DNA of 64,000 nt from Fistularia commersonii (Eukaryota; Chordata; Actinopteri; Syngnathiformes; Fistulariidae), in assembly GCA_037954325.1 (NCBI GenBank), contig JBBMNZ010000001.1, positions 24,259,758-24,323,757 of the forward strand, written 5' to 3'. Each line of letters starts with the position of its first letter. Position 1 is the stretch's first letter. Below the pieces are notes generated by a model that worked only from the letters and a program-made list of their open reading frames with translations, made no database searches and was not told where the DNA came from. Below are positions 11,262 through 23,516 of this stretch, piece after piece. The translations under genes were made by a program, and so were the position numbers.

Positions 11262-12129
11262 GTGATGGATCCTCCGCCGTTGACGCATTTGACTTGTATC
11301 TTTTCTTCTTATTTCGTAGCAACTGATGGAAAGCTCGATTGATTTTACAAACTCGAGTTTGTTTGAGTCACTCACCCAAGACAATCGAGGGTTTGATTCA
11401 TTTGAGGTTCCGAGTCAGTCGCCTGCTTTCTCAGCAGGGCGGCTTCCTCTGAGCTACCAAATGGTTCGTTTGTCGCGTTGCTGAGTGAGTCCTTCGTTTT
11501 GGGAGTGTGCGGGTCTACCGTGCAGCCAGAATCGATATACTCATACAAACGCAGTTACAGCAGCAGTGGTATAATGATGACATGTTGTCTAGGCTGTTAT
11601 ATACAGTTAGCTAGCTCGCAGTTGCCGGAACGAGCAAGTTATCGAGTCAACAGAGGAATTACCACTTACGAGTCAGTAAAATGACTTGAGTTTTGAACAG
11701 ATCGTTCACCGCTCACGGATTACTCGTCTCATGGGTTGCAACCTTTAACATGCAACCTTGCAGCTGCAGAGGTTGAACGTTATCGCTCGATCATCCACAT
11801 TGGGATGTATTTTATATCTAGGGTTTCCTAAATTCCTGACATTTTTTAAAATAATATTTGCATTCTTAAATTCTGCATGAACTTTCTCTAGATTTCAGAT
11901 ATTTTCTTTCAGATTCAAAGTTCCTTGCATGCGATAAGGAGACTGGGAAAGAATATTGATTTATCATCTTAATATAATCCAAAACAAATCCTATAAATGC
12001 AAGCCTGTCTGCTTAATACTCTCATGCATGTTATTTGCATATTGTATTGGCTATTCCAGTCATTTGTATGCACATTACTCCATGAAGAGGTTTAGTTAAA
12101 AGTCAATTTCAAATGTCTTCTTTCTGCAG
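11262..12129. other. isyna1 first intron with clustered GAGTCA motifs
   Basis: 868-bp intron from gtgatg to ttctgcag. Its first 450 bp hold several GAGTCA or TGAGTCA words (11365, 11412, 11645, 11670, plus one upstream at 11160) and look repetitive; could be an old transposon or AP-1-like sites. Confidence 0.5.
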
Positions 12130-12140
12130 ACTCGGCGAAC

Positions 12141-15100
12141 ATGTCACTAAATATCCATATCAACAGTCCTAATGTGAAGTACACAGACACCCATATCACT
12201 GCTAAGTATTTGTACCAAACTTCATCAGTGCACAAAGATGGGAACACTATTACAGTAAGTCTGTTTTTGTCTCTCCTTCATTTTGCTTTCAAATTCTGGA
12301 TACATGAAATGCTAACACTTCTTCTCATTGGGTTCAGGTGACACCCCGATCCACAGAGATGACGTTTCGTACAGAGAGGCATGTCCCCCGTGTGGGTGTA
12401 ATGATGGTGGGCTGGGGTGGCAACAATGGCACCACTGTGACAGGAGCTGTGTTGGCCAACAAGCTCGGTCTCACCTGGAAGACAAAGACAGGAATCCAAG
12501 TGAGCGCAAATACAGAACACACCCCTGCATGTACACAGAGGTTTTACGATGTCTCACAATGTCATATGACATAAACCTGCCAAAATGGTGCAGTGGTGAG
12601 TGTTGTCATCTTAGAGCAACAAGGTATCTGGTTTGAATCTGCTGGTATGTGGAATGTGCATGTTCACCCTGTGCCAGCGTGGGCTGTGTCCAGTTTTCCA
12701 GCTTCCTCCCAGAACATAAACTTACTTTACAAGTCGACATTGTCTCAATGTGAGTGTAAATGTGTGCATGTTACAACATCTGGGTCCCTGTGACTGACCG
12801 CTGCCAGCAATAACTTAAAGCCTAAATTTAGTTGTATCTCCTTGAATTTATACTAAGGGTTTTGGTTTTAAAAAATGGAATTTGAGGGAAAAAAAAGGTG
12901 TCCAATTTCATTATTTCCATTTTTCTAATCTGAGCTCTGTACATTGACAAAGGTAACAGAGAATGTGCATGTCCTGTCTTATGAATTAAGTGTGGTACAA
13001 GTCTCCTGATACTGTAGCTGAGAGTCATCATAAGCCAGTTATGCTCACATGTGCTGTTGAGCGTTAAGGGCTTAACTGACCCTGGTGTTGAGGATTTCTC
13101 TTTATATGGACATCGGTAAAGGTCCTGTCATGTCTTGTCTCACACCATTGCCCTTTGGTTCACTAAAATAGCACACTGAACAATGAATGTGTAACAAATC
13201 ACATTAAATGACAGCATTATTGCCTCTTGTTTTTCTCCCCTATTGTTTAGAAACCCAACTTCTGGGGCTCCTTCCTACAGGCGTCTACTGTCAGCCTGGG
13301 TTCAGGGCCCGACGGAGAAGTCTATGTGCCCTTCTGTGACCTCCTACCCATGGTTCAGCCCACTGATCTTGTCTTTGACGGTATGAAGTGTTCAGTTAGT
13401 AATGTCAGTCCTCCTCTCCCCCCTTGAGTGCTTTACAAGAAAGATAAATTAAGATACTGAGATTTGATTAACTGACAAAACATTAATGAGCCTTGAGAAA
13501 GTATGATGTATACTGAACCATATTCATTTTTTTCAACTTAAAAATAAAAAGATCCATTAATAATATATTAAAAATTAAAATGCACATCTTTTACCATTTC
13601 TGTTTTATTAAATGGGTATCTGATAAAAAATAAATCAAATGATTTTAATGGTATGTTTTCTGAAGAATGTGTTTCAGCCTTGTAAACCTTCTGCAGTGGC
13701 ATTAACATGCATCTGAGGTGTTGCATTGTTGTCATAGTGATGTTTGCATTGGTGATACTGCAGAACATTCTTAGAGGAAGACTCAGGTTCTGGAGAATTT
13801 AATTGGCGGACAAACCCTGCAGGGAGACTCTGCTTGTCTAGTCTTGTTGCAACTGTTTCAGCTAAGCTTGCACAAAACGACAAATTCAAACAAGCCAGAG
13901 GGACAATAAACTAGTAAGATCTGAACTGTACCTGCAGAGGTAATTTAGTCTCTCCTGTGGAATGAAATAAACCAATTGTTACGCCTATTTCTATCATGAG
14001 CACCCAGCAGCAGACCCAGACATGGAACAACAGAAATTACCCTCCCACTTAAGGGTTTTCTTGTTTTACGAAAGATTATTTATCTGAATATTACAAGGGT
14101 GTGAGTCAAAAAATAATTTGGAAAATCGCTAAATTCATACATAGCGAATCTAAGATTGTTACAAATTCATAATCAGCTACCTGCAATAGAAATTTTCAAT
14201 GCGTATGTCAAATTTTGGCGCATATTTAGACAGCAAGTTCGGCACAGAAGTTGAATTATTTGGGAGAGTTAATGTCACACGTGTCCATTAAAATTTACAC
14301 TTTGGAATTTTTTTATTATGTCAATACAAAATGGGCGGCACGGTGGCGCTTTGGTTCGTGCTTTGGCCACATAGCACGAAAGACCCTGGTCGATTCCGAC
14401 AAGGGGAACTTTCTGTGTGGAGTTTGCATATTCTCCCTGTGTCTGCAAAACCAGAGAAACCGGTTTTGTCCAAAAACACGGTCCAAATAAACCATGCAGG
14501 TTGATTTGGAAAAAAAATGGGAAGATGGCCCATAATTGAGTGATTGAATGGTTCTTTGTTTAGATTTGTGGCCCTGCGATTTACGGGTGACCAGTCCAGG
14601 GTGTACCCCGCCTCTCGTCTGATGACAGCAGGGAAAAAAAATTAAATATATCTTAGAAATTCAAAAGATTTTTTTGAATCATTTATTTATTTCTTTTCAT
14701 TTTTGCTTAACATGTGACCGTTTGTAGGTTGGGATATCTCCTCCATAGATCTGGGAAGTGCAATGGAGCGAGCTCAAGTCTTTGATTGGTCATTACAAGA
14801 ACAACTCCGGCCACATATGAGCAAAATGAAACCCAGGCCATCCATCTACATCCCAGATTTCATTGCTGCAAACCAAGAGACCCGGGCCGACAATGTCCTC
14901 TCGGGGATGATGGCGGAGCAGGTATAGCAATGCAAGGGATCATCAGTGCTTTTCTTTTTAGGTTTTGTAATTTCAGATGCAAGTTACTGTCTTATGGTCT
15001 TTCAGGTGGAGCAGATCAGAGCTGACATAAGGGACTTCCAACAATCAAGTGGCGTGGACAAAGTCATTGTTCTGTGGACCGCCAATACAGAGCGCTTCTG

Positions 15101-17299
15101 TGATGTCATACCCGGGGTCAATGACACGGCAGAGAACCTGCTGGCTTCGATTCAGGTGAGAGCAGGAGACGACAGTACAGACTCTTACGTGAAAGCGCAC
15201 GATCAAGTCTGGCGTCCATAAATTGTTTGTGGATAAAAAAGGGTTGTAATGGCTGTTGAGAACAATTGACTTGAGACCAAATTGTCAGGAATTACTCAGT
15301 AAATACTTCATTCTCCCTATTGCTTTGGACCAAATAATAATCCTCTACAGCTTTTGTTGTCATCAAGCTTAATGAATGTAAAGATTAACTCCTATAACAC
15401 ACTGTGGGACTGTATGAACATTTTTCATAATCAGTCTAAAACAGTCTATAAAAGCTGTTACTCCTCAAATTACAGGACCTTAATTAAGATTTGCTCCCTC
15501 AGGGTGAGTCTTATTTGTCTCCTGCCTTCAGAGTGCTCGCAGCGCTGTCAGAAGTGATTAAATGTCTCTTTTGCAGAAAGATGACCTTTGCCAAACTGCT
15601 TGTTTTAGAATGTCAAGAAGTTGGCATTGAAGTTTTGGCAGAAAAAGAAGCTGAGCTTCGACTCTCAACCTCAGCATGACACTTTATTATGCTACTGTCG
15701 CAAATATCTGCTTTGCATAAGTAAGAAAATATCTTCTCTTTCCCACATCAGGCTGGCTCAGAGGTTTCTCCGTCCACGCTGTTTGCAGTGGCCAGCATAT
15801 TGGAGGGTTGCGCCTACATCAACGGCTCACCTCAGAACACCTTTGTTCCCGGTGCAGTGGAGCTGGCTGTGCAGCGAGGTGTATTCATCGGAGGAGATGA
15901 CTTCAAGTCTGGACAGACTAAAATCAAGTCTGTGCTGGTGGACTTTCTGGTCAGCGCAGGTATCAAGGTGAGAGAGTGAAGTGTAGAGCTGATAACAACC
16001 CATAGCATCCGTAGCCCTGAGCTCCAGAATGACAAGCTAAGATTAATCTGCCAGTCTTTTTCAGGAAACAAAATAAATCACTTAAACCATTTCATTTCAC
16101 TACACTGGGCAGCCGACTTCCATCGTCAGCTACAATCACCTTGGAAACAATGATGGCAAGAACCTGTCGGCTCCCCTGCAGTTCCGCTCCAAAGAGATCA
16201 CCAAGAGTAATGTGGTGGATGATATGGTGCAGTCCAACTCCATACTTTACCAGCCTGGAGAGAAACCCGATCATTGTGTGAGTGAGATAGATGCAGACGC
16301 ACAGAGAGAATGAGCTCCATGTTTTTCTTCACCGATGACAACTGATCAGATAACCTGATTGTTCTGTATGGATTATTCCAGGTCGTGATAAAGTACGTCC
16401 CGTATGTGGGGGACAGCAAACGAGCCATGGATGAATACACTTCTGAAATATTGATGGGAGGGATCAATACTATTGCACTCCATAACACCTGTGAGGTTAG
16501 TGAACACTGGTACCTTAACCCTCTCAGGCTCAAATTAAGTTGTGGCGTAATTAGCTAAGTAGCATTTAGCTGTCGCAAATCTGCAACATCTGCCTGGAGA
16601 GGGTTAAATCTCACAGACACTCATTAGTGTTATTGTAGCATTTGCATGCTAGTTTGTACAGCCACACATAAATGCACTGAATGTGAATCTGTTATTAGCG
16701 AACCCAACTTCATCACCAAGAAAAACACTTTCTCACAGTAAGGGGATGAGAGCACTTGCTAATTAAGTTTCCATCCACCTGCCTTAAAAATATTTTTGAT
16801 CTGCGTGTGACAAAAGTAACAAAAATCAGAAACTTGAACGTCGGAAATAAAGCAAATGACTGTGCATTGAAAAAAGATAGACCAAGCACCTAGATAATGT
16901 CTCTGCCTCTGGGGATGTGAAAAATGTCAAAAAATATACTATTTAGGTATATGTGGTTCATAAGAAGACACTAGACCTGTTCATTGAATTACTCCATGAA
17001 AAATGCATGCACACCAACCCCAACTGTTGTGTCAGAAGTGGGATACCTCTGGCACAACAGTTGGGGGCGGCGAGGCGCTGGAGGTAGAGCAATTGTCTTT
17101 TGAACCAAACATTCCTGGTTTGATTCCTGGCTCCTCCTAGTTTGTCGATGTGTTGTTGAGCAAGACCCTGAATCCCTAACTGCTCCCCTGGTGCTGTTGG
17201 ACAGCAGCCGTTCTGCTTATGGTTCATCCATGATGGCTTAATTGCAGGGAAATAATTTCCCCACAGGGATTTATAAAGGATAAATTGTTATTGTTATTA

Positions 17300-17333
<34 letters not shown>

Positions 17334-19213
17334 GTGTGTGCCTCTTTCACCAATGGTTCTAAAAATGTTCATTGTCTAGTTCCAATGAATCAACTCCACT
17401 TAACAATTACACTTTTACATGAAAACCTAGCGAGTGTAACACCAGGGATTAGCAGGTTTACTCAGAGCTTGCCCTGGATATACTCTGCGTCTTCAGGGTA
17501 AGCTAAGCCTCCTTGGGATATGAAACTCATTTTGACAGCTTGTGTCTGAAACCTACCACCGCATTTCCGGCTTAGTGAATTAACTTGGAACTAAGATTAT
17601 ACTGAAGAAAAGAATACTGGCAAATAAAAAAAGACAATTGACAGCCAGTTGTTGTCTCTTATTAAGATGAAAATGTTCTATGCTGCTTGTACATGAATGG
17701 CTACCCAAGCTCAGTTAATACTGGGCTTATAGGAATATACTTCCCCTTTTGCAGTATGACCTTTGAGAGTAGGTTTGTAGGTTAAAATAAGTAAACTTAA
17801 GTCAAACTTTCTAGTTTGACTTGTATACTGTCCGCTGAAATCCTCATGAGGAAATCTTGCTCTATATCTAATTGTAGATCTTAAGAGGGGAGGCTCAGGA
17901 ATTCCAGAGCTTGTTGTTAATCCCTCTTAATGCAAGTAATTCAATGAAACATGCTGATCATGGGCATGTTTATTTAGTGTCTCAGCGCTACATCTGCTCT
18001 TACACATACTGAATACCTTCTACGGATAGCACATTTAATTCTAATTTGGTAAGTTAAATCGTTTTTCATTTTGTTCTGATCTACCTGAGGCCAGATTTTA
18101 ACATTTTGGAGTGTCAGTAAAGATATGATGGGAGACTGTCTCTCGCGCGCGCACACACAAATGAGTGTAGGTTGTTATAGTTATCCATGTTTATTACAGT
18201 AGTGTGCCAGCAGATAACTCTGTTTGTATTTTAGTGCCCTTATTAAAAAAAACGATTTCAATGAGATATGGATTATGGCAAATACAATCTGAACAATAAA
18301 CTGGCCTCACGTGCAATAAATACCACTACTGATATCACAGTACAGCAAGATTGTGCAAAAATTAAATTATAGAAAACTTTATAATGCATCAATATCAAAT
18401 GTTCAATGAAGAAAACATATCACTACTGTGTCAATTTCACAGAATATAGTTACTGAACTACTGCACAAGGGAAAAACCTCTTAGCGTATGGTCATGTCAA
18501 CTTCTCTAAATGGTAACAGGATAATCCACTTGCAATAAAAATATAAATATTTGACACCAGTGTTCAACTAAGGTGTTGCAGGTTGTGATAGTGTACTACG
18601 GTAATGATGTCATCTAACCTAATTTTTGCTGCACACGTAACATCACGGTTTCCTGTCTTTGCAAAAGGACTCTCTACTTGCCAGTCCAATTATCCTGGAC
18701 CTGGTGATCCTAACGGAGCTTTGTCAGCGTGTGACTGTCCAGGTTCAAGGGGAGGAGGAGTTCTGGTCCTTTCACAGTGTCCTAGCCCTGCTTTCCTTCC
18801 TTTGCAAAGCACCCTTGGTGCCACCAGGGACCCCTGTCATCAATGCCTTCTTCCGACAGAGAGCCGCCATAGAAAATGTCATGAGGTATGGACCGTTTTC
18901 TATTAAGACCTTGATTTCCATTCCAGGTTTAGACTTCGAGTGCATTCCCTGTCATTTTACAAAAAAAAAAAGAGCTTTTAAGATTGTCTCCTTTTATAAT
19001 ATTCAAATATCATTTTCCAATTTCAGAGCATGCCTCGGCCTTCCTCCTCAGAACCATATGCTTCTGGAGCACAAGTTGCAGAGAGAGTTCCTGCCGCTAC
19101 AAGCCTCCCACGTCAACGGTGACGTAACTGCTGTTGAAAAAAAGAAGACTACATATGGGAAGCAAATTCCTCAAGCGAACGGCATGCAGCACCTTTATCA
19201 TAACGGCAAGTAA
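12141..19213 (+). CDS. isyna1: Inositol-3-phosphate synthase 1, complete, 10 coding exons
   Basis: Converts glucose-6-phosphate to 1D-myo-inositol-3-phosphate using NAD+, the committed step of inositol synthesis in the cytosol. Coding exons: 12141-12254, 12338-12499, 13251-13380, 14728-14921, 15006-15155, 15752-15967, 16113-16277, 16382-16495, 18668-18885, 19027-19213. All have GT/AG borders and fitting phases, giving 549 aa against about 558 in mammals. Visible motifs: the Rossmann NAD loop GWGGNNGTTV (63-72), LWTANTERF, the active-site block GGDDFKSGQTK (297-307), SYNHLGNNDGKNLSAP (about 328-343), KSNVVDDMV, and YVPYVGDSKRA (from 382). The C-terminal tail after LLEHKL is short and divergent, as in other animals. 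SINEs sit in the introns at 12583, 14333 and 17063. Inositol is a compatible osmolyte in fish, so salinity control is plausible, but I see no decisive element. Confidence 0.97.
12583..12815 (+). mobile_element. Degenerate tRNA-type SINE in isyna1 intron
   Basis: Resembles the common teleost element beginning GGCGGCACGGTGG: ATGGTGCAGTGGTGAG, GGTTTGAATC (B box), GTGCATGTTCACCCTGTGCC, CAGCTTCCTCCCAGAACATA, and a CCCTGTGACTGACCG end. Many substitutions, hence old. Confidence 0.65.
13381..14332. other. isyna1 intron, AT-rich
   Basis: First part of the 1.35-kb intron before exon 14728-14921. Nothing recognised before the SINE at 14333. Confidence 0.5.
14333..14634 (+). mobile_element. tRNA-type SINE, GGGCGGCACGGTGGC family
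   Basis: Starts GGGCGGCACGGTGGCGC, contains GGTCGATTCC (B box), CTTTCTGTGTGGAGTTTGCA, TCCAAAAACACG, and ends near TCCAGGGTGTACCCCGCCTC. This is the widespread fish SINE with an L2-like 3' part. Several internal deletions. Confidence 0.8.
17063..17281 (+). mobile_element. tRNA-derived SINE, copy 3
   Basis: Plus-strand copy of the family at 651-920: GGCGAGGCGCTGGAGGTAGA, B box GGTTTGATTCC (17117-17127), TTGTTGAGCAAGACCCTGAA, GGTTCATCCATGATGG, tail GGATTTATAAAGGATAAATT running straight into a TTA repeat. Confidence 0.85.
17282..17332. repeat. (TTA)n microsatellite at SINE 3' end
   Basis: About 17 trinucleotide units with two TTG interruptions, probably grown from the SINE tail. Confidence 0.95.
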
Positions 19214-19673
19214 AACTCAAACAGAAACCTAAAAATAGGTGAGCCCATAAAAAGTAACAACCGGATGGAATGACACTCACTACAGCGTCACTTCATCCAG
19301 ATAAGTGAGGTTCAGTCAGTATTGTCAGCTGATTGGGGAAATACACAGCTCAAGGTTTTTGAATAACACTTTTTTTTTTTTTTTTTTTGTGAAGCTCATC
19401 ATTAAGTGAATGTTGAATGTACTAAAGCAGTCCTCATTACCAGTTCTTTGGTGGACTGTTTATCCAGACAGAAACCGTTTTCATCGTTGTGCTTGGAAAT
19501 TAATCTGTCTTTTGTGGGTTAACATGCAATTATAAACTATTGACTAGCAACATAGTCTGGTAAACAGGATATCTGTTATTGTGGTGTATCTTTTTTAACA
19601 TATTTATGTGAAGATGACAAAATGTTTTAGTTTTTATTCAAGTTTTAAGGATTAACAAACATTTATTTACTGC

Positions 19674-19679
19674 AATAAA
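19674..19679 (+). terminator. isyna1: isyna1 polyadenylation signal
   Basis: AATAAA 461 bp after the stop codon, followed by a T-rich stretch (TCCTTTTTC at 19702). First canonical signal after the CDS. Confidence 0.65.
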
Positions 19680-20440
19680 ATGTGAAATACTTGGTGTAAA
19701 TGTCCTTTTTCTATGATCTACATATTTTTGATTTCCCGAAACATGTCTGGCACACACAGGTGCCAGACAAATTAGACATTGTGACATTAGTCAAATATCT
19801 TGCTAGAATTCAGCAGATCCATTTATATATTTGAGCACCGTTGCAATGTGACTGCAGAATTCTGTCTATTCATGCATGTGGTTGCCAGATTTAAAGGTCA
19901 AAGTCAAAATGGATTCTCGGTGGAGTTTCTGTTAATGTTCATAATTATGTTGTGATAAATATAAAACTTGGCTGAGATTGCACAGGCCCAGATTTAGAGA
20001 AAACCATCAGTACATCAAAATATTAAATCTTAAATGGAACAATTGTTTTCATAAATTTGCTCCCATTTCAGATTGCCATAACATAAACAACTGTCTGCCA
20101 TCATTTAGTTTAAAGAAATTCAACGGCAGAATTTAATAAAATTACCGTATATATACCGATGCAATCACCTTTAGGCTATTCTAAAGATCAATGCTTGTCA
20201 CTCATCGAGAAGGAAAAGGTAAATAATATTCCAATGAAACTGGTTGGACAATCACACTTTGAAAGTTCTACGGATGGATTGTTTATTTTATTTTTTTATT
20301 TATTTTTTGTTTTCTTTTTTATTTAATTTTCTAAAATGAATTCTTTTTTCGCATGGGGGGGGGGCAATCACTGATCGTTTTAACTTCTACTTTGTTTTTG
20401 TTTTTGTTTTTTTTAAACAATATTTCATTTCCTGTTTCGC
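19680..20440. other. Intergenic between isyna1 and tpgs1
   Basis: AT-rich, no gene seen. T-rich runs at 20284-20350 and 20398-20413, and an 11-G run at 20355-20365. Confidence 0.5.
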
Positions 20441-20495
20441 GATCGATCTGAATTCACTTCCGCTGCCGTTGCTGCGACACGGGGTGTCAACAGAA
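20441..20495 (+). promoter_or_regulatory. tpgs1: tpgs1 promoter-proximal CpG region
   Basis: Composition switches sharply to CpG-rich (CGCGATCGATC, CGCTGCCG, GCGACACGG) immediately before the ATG at 20496 and stays so through exon 1. No TATA box is seen; a CpG-island promoter is inferred. Confidence 0.5.
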
Positions 20496-23400
20496 ATGGC
20501 GGACAGGGAGAAGCGCCGGCCCGGGGTTCCTCCTCCCGGGATGGCCGAGGGGAAAGCCACCAAATCGGACAACGACGGGGAGTTTTTATCGCAGGCGGGA
20601 ATCGGGGAACTACTCCGCGGAGCAATTCTGAAAATGGTTGAGGCCCGATCGGACGATCCTATCGGCTTCCTGGCCGACCACTTCTGCAACCTGGCCTCCG
20701 TAACGGAGACCGGCTCGGCCGGAGGCGGCGACGGGGATCCGCCGCACAACGGCCCGCTGGCGAGGGATCAGCAACATCTCAACCGGGCACTGTGGCACCT
20801 GCGCCTGGCTCACCACTCCCAGAGGTCGGTGCGGATTTATGAGATTGAAAGACAAACTCGTCCACCTCCTCTCGCATGCCGCAGTTCTTCCCAGATTCAC
20901 CTGCTGCTTATCAGAATAAACTTTATTTGTCCTCGAGGGGAAATTGGAGAAAGCATGGCGTAGCATAGCATCCTAGAGCAGATCCAACATCTATGCAAGA
21001 CTGTCTCAGAAAATTAAAGTATTGTTATAAAGGTCTTTATCTTCCGTTATGCAATTACAAAAACTAACATGTCATACATTCTGGATTCATTACAAATCAA
21101 CTGAAACATTGTAAGCCTTTTATTATTTTAATATTGCTGATTATGGCTTGCATCTTAAGAAAATTCAAAAATCCTATCTCAAAATATTAGAATATCATGA
21201 AAAAGTCGTTTTTTTTTTATTGCATTACAGAAGATAAAGAACTTTATCACAATATTCAAATTTTCTAAGAGAGGCCTGTACATGTACATGCAATAAAGGT
21301 CAGTTAAAAACAATATGTGAATTCCAACATATTGTCACCCTCTTAATCGCCTAAGTCATTGTTTTATAAAAATGTGTTTTTTTGGCTAAAGCATTTCTTC
21401 ATGATGCTAAACACCTTTGTCAAAATTGCCTACATCCTCAGTTAAATAGATTGTGCCATTCTACCCCTTTGATAGAAATTTCCTGTGTCAAGACTGTGTC
21501 AATGGTTCAGTTTTTTTTGTTTCCTGAAAAATCTGAAAAAATGACTTAGGCAATTATTTTCAGAGGGTGACGATATGTAAATAAGCTGTACATCTGTAAA
21601 TGGCTGTATAGCTATAACTAACTACATCCATACAAAGGGCAGAAGAAAAACTGAATTTGTGCGATGCTCCCTATATTTACACAATAAATATAATACAAGC
21701 TGCAATACACTCATGGCTGTCGTCTCACTCCTGATTCAGCAGTTTACCAACACTGGCTTAGGATTTAGGGCCATCTCCCTTTCTCTTCCATAATCATCAC
21801 CATTCAAAATGAAATGCAAAAATAAATAGAAACTATCTTTTTTTTTTTAATTTGAATCCATGAAGGTTATATCGAAAATGTCCCAATCAAGATAAATTTA
21901 AAGGTTCCTCGTGATGAAATGGGCTTTGCTCTTCCTCTTTCTTAAGTATAATGTTTGGTCTTCAATCTGCAAACACTAGTCTCTATTCAGTTATGGAAGT
22001 GAAAGTTGCCGAGATGAAAATATCAATTCATTCAGCTGATTTGAGGAATAATTTGAAGCGAACCTGGTTCAGTGTTCTGCAGATACAAGTGCAGATGGAC
22101 AGAAGGTCGACTTAATATATATTTATATTCCAGCAGTTCAACTGATTTGTTTATTTCCATTTTAATGTGAATTTTCAGTCAGGAATATGTAACGCCTTAT
22201 TACTATTTTACTAACAAGTCATAATTATCCTGATATGTCATAGTTTGTAGAAATGAGCGTTCTTGGTCTTTAGAGTACTGATATCAATTACAGATTCATA
22301 ATATATCACACCTAATTTCGATGTAACCAAATTGCAGTGCTGTATATAAATTAACATGCTCTTTCCTTCTAACTACAGAGAACTTCTTCTCCCTCTTCTC
22401 GGATACAGGCATTCAGTACAATGTCATTTTATACATGAGCCAATGACATGGCATATTCTTACTAGAAATCAATAGGAAAGACCTATTAATGTGTGTGTGT
22501 GCGCACGCTTGCGTTCGCTAACACTTTTTTTCAACTATGTTCATGTATAATGGGGATTTCGAGTCACCGGGGCCGGGCCTTTGGGACTCCTTATTTCCGA
22601 TAGTGCTCGTGTAAAACATTTTACATTTGCTATTTCAGAATAAACTGATGCCAGGAGGTATTATCGCCATTCATGGATTTGAGATGATCACAGAGGGACC
22701 TGTCTGCTTCATCTGACAAATACACATGCAAAACCGCCCTCTTGTGCTTTGCATATACATATTTCTCAGATGCCCAGCTTGATGGGATCACGTCGAGAGC
22801 GAATGTTGACCACACGGCATCTGACCACTAAGACTGACTTTTTTTTTATTTCTCCCTCCGCACCCAGATCTGCCTTTAGCAACAATGTCCGCGTAGCATA
22901 CGACCTGCTAAACCTTACGGGGCCAAGTAGAGGTCCAGAAGAGGTCCCAGAAGGCCCTGATGACTCCTGCACTAAAGGCCCCACCGGAGGAGGTGGCGTG
23001 CGCGGTGGCCTCTACACACAGACACTGCAGTGCCTGTGCAGTGAAGGCGGAGTCCCTGCGTCCACCTCTGCTCCACTCCTCTGCCGTCTGCACTGCCAAG
23101 ACCACGAGGCCGTCCCCTATGATGTCTTCCATCACGGTGTCCTGACATGTGCAGTTTTCTCAGACTACATCCGGCAGGCTCAAAAGCTTTATGCCGAAGT
23201 GTGCTGTCCAGATGAAGGGCCCGCCTCCCGGGCGCTCTGCTTGGCCGTGCTCGGGACACTGAAGGAAGCCTTAGAGACGTCGCAAGTCTGCGATGCAAAC
23301 TGCTGTGTAAATGCTAATACTAAAGCCAACTCCTGTCTGAAGGCCAATGTGAAGGCTATTCGCTTCCTGGAAGCCAGTGCCAAGATTTCGCCCTACAAGT

Positions 23401-23516
23401 TGGCTCAGGCCATGTCTGGAGCACAAACAAGGGGCCCCGGTGGCGACATGGATGCCAAGGAGTTTGAGAATGCAGCTGCCAAACTCTTTATTAATCGAGT
23501 AAAAGTTGTGTCCTAG
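20496..23516 (+). CDS. tpgs1: Tubulin polyglutamylase complex subunit 1, complete, 2 exons
   Basis: TPGS1 is a non-catalytic subunit of the TTLL1 polyglutamylase complex, which adds glutamate chains to tubulin in cilia, centrioles and neurons. Exon 1 is 20496-20824 and ends LRLAHHSQR (split codon AG|A); exon 2 is 22868-23516 and starts SAFSNNVRVAYDLL. Together 325 aa, a little longer than the mammalian protein. The N-terminus is MADREKRRPGVPPPG, then EFLSQAGIGELLRGAIL and VEARSDDPIGFLADHF (about residues 45-67), which resembles the RII-type dimerisation helix pair of this family. Exon 2 is rich in Cys in its middle part and ends AAKLFINRVKVVS. The donor AG|gtcggt is weak at +3 but phase and protein continuity support it. 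An in-frame ATG at 20469 lies 9 codons upstream; MADREKRR fits the family better. Confidence 0.93.
21004..21272. mobile_element. MITE with about 50-bp terminal inverted repeats
   Basis: Left end TCTCAGAAAATTAAAGTATT continuing into GTCTTTATCTTCC and TTATGCAATTA. The right end, read on the minus strand, is TCTCTTAGAAAATTTGAATA continuing into GTTCTTTATCTTC and TAATGCAATA. No transposase; a non-autonomous DNA transposon of a type common in fish. A clear target duplication was not seen. Confidence 0.8.
21328..21577. mobile_element. Second MITE, GCCTAAGTCATT terminal repeats
   Basis: Left end CATATTGTCACCCTCTTAA then GCCTAAGTCATT. The right end on the minus strand is CATATCGTCACCCTCTGAAA then GCCTAAGTCATT. 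The 250-bp element has no coding content and is unrelated to its neighbour 55 bp away. Confidence 0.75.

Larger units (their letters stand above)
16496..18667. other. isyna1 longest intron (2.2 kb)
   Basis: Between the exon ending NTCE and the exon starting DSLLASP. Contains SINE copy 3 and a trinucleotide repeat; the rest is unremarkable AT-rich sequence. Confidence 0.6.
20825..22867. other. tpgs1 intron
   Basis: 2,043 bp. Holds a minus-strand retroelement tail fragment (about 20909-20950), two MITE-like elements (21004-21272 and 21328-21577) and otherwise AT-rich sequence; GT-rich at 22491-22502. Confidence 0.65.

Noticed and set aside
18604..18906. 100-residue open frame overlapping an isyna1 exon
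   Set aside because: Frame-shifted shadow of the isyna1 exon 18668-18885.
22972..23298. Minus-strand open frames over tpgs1 exon 2
   Set aside because: Shadows of the real tpgs1 frame; GC-rich exon lacks stops on both strands.
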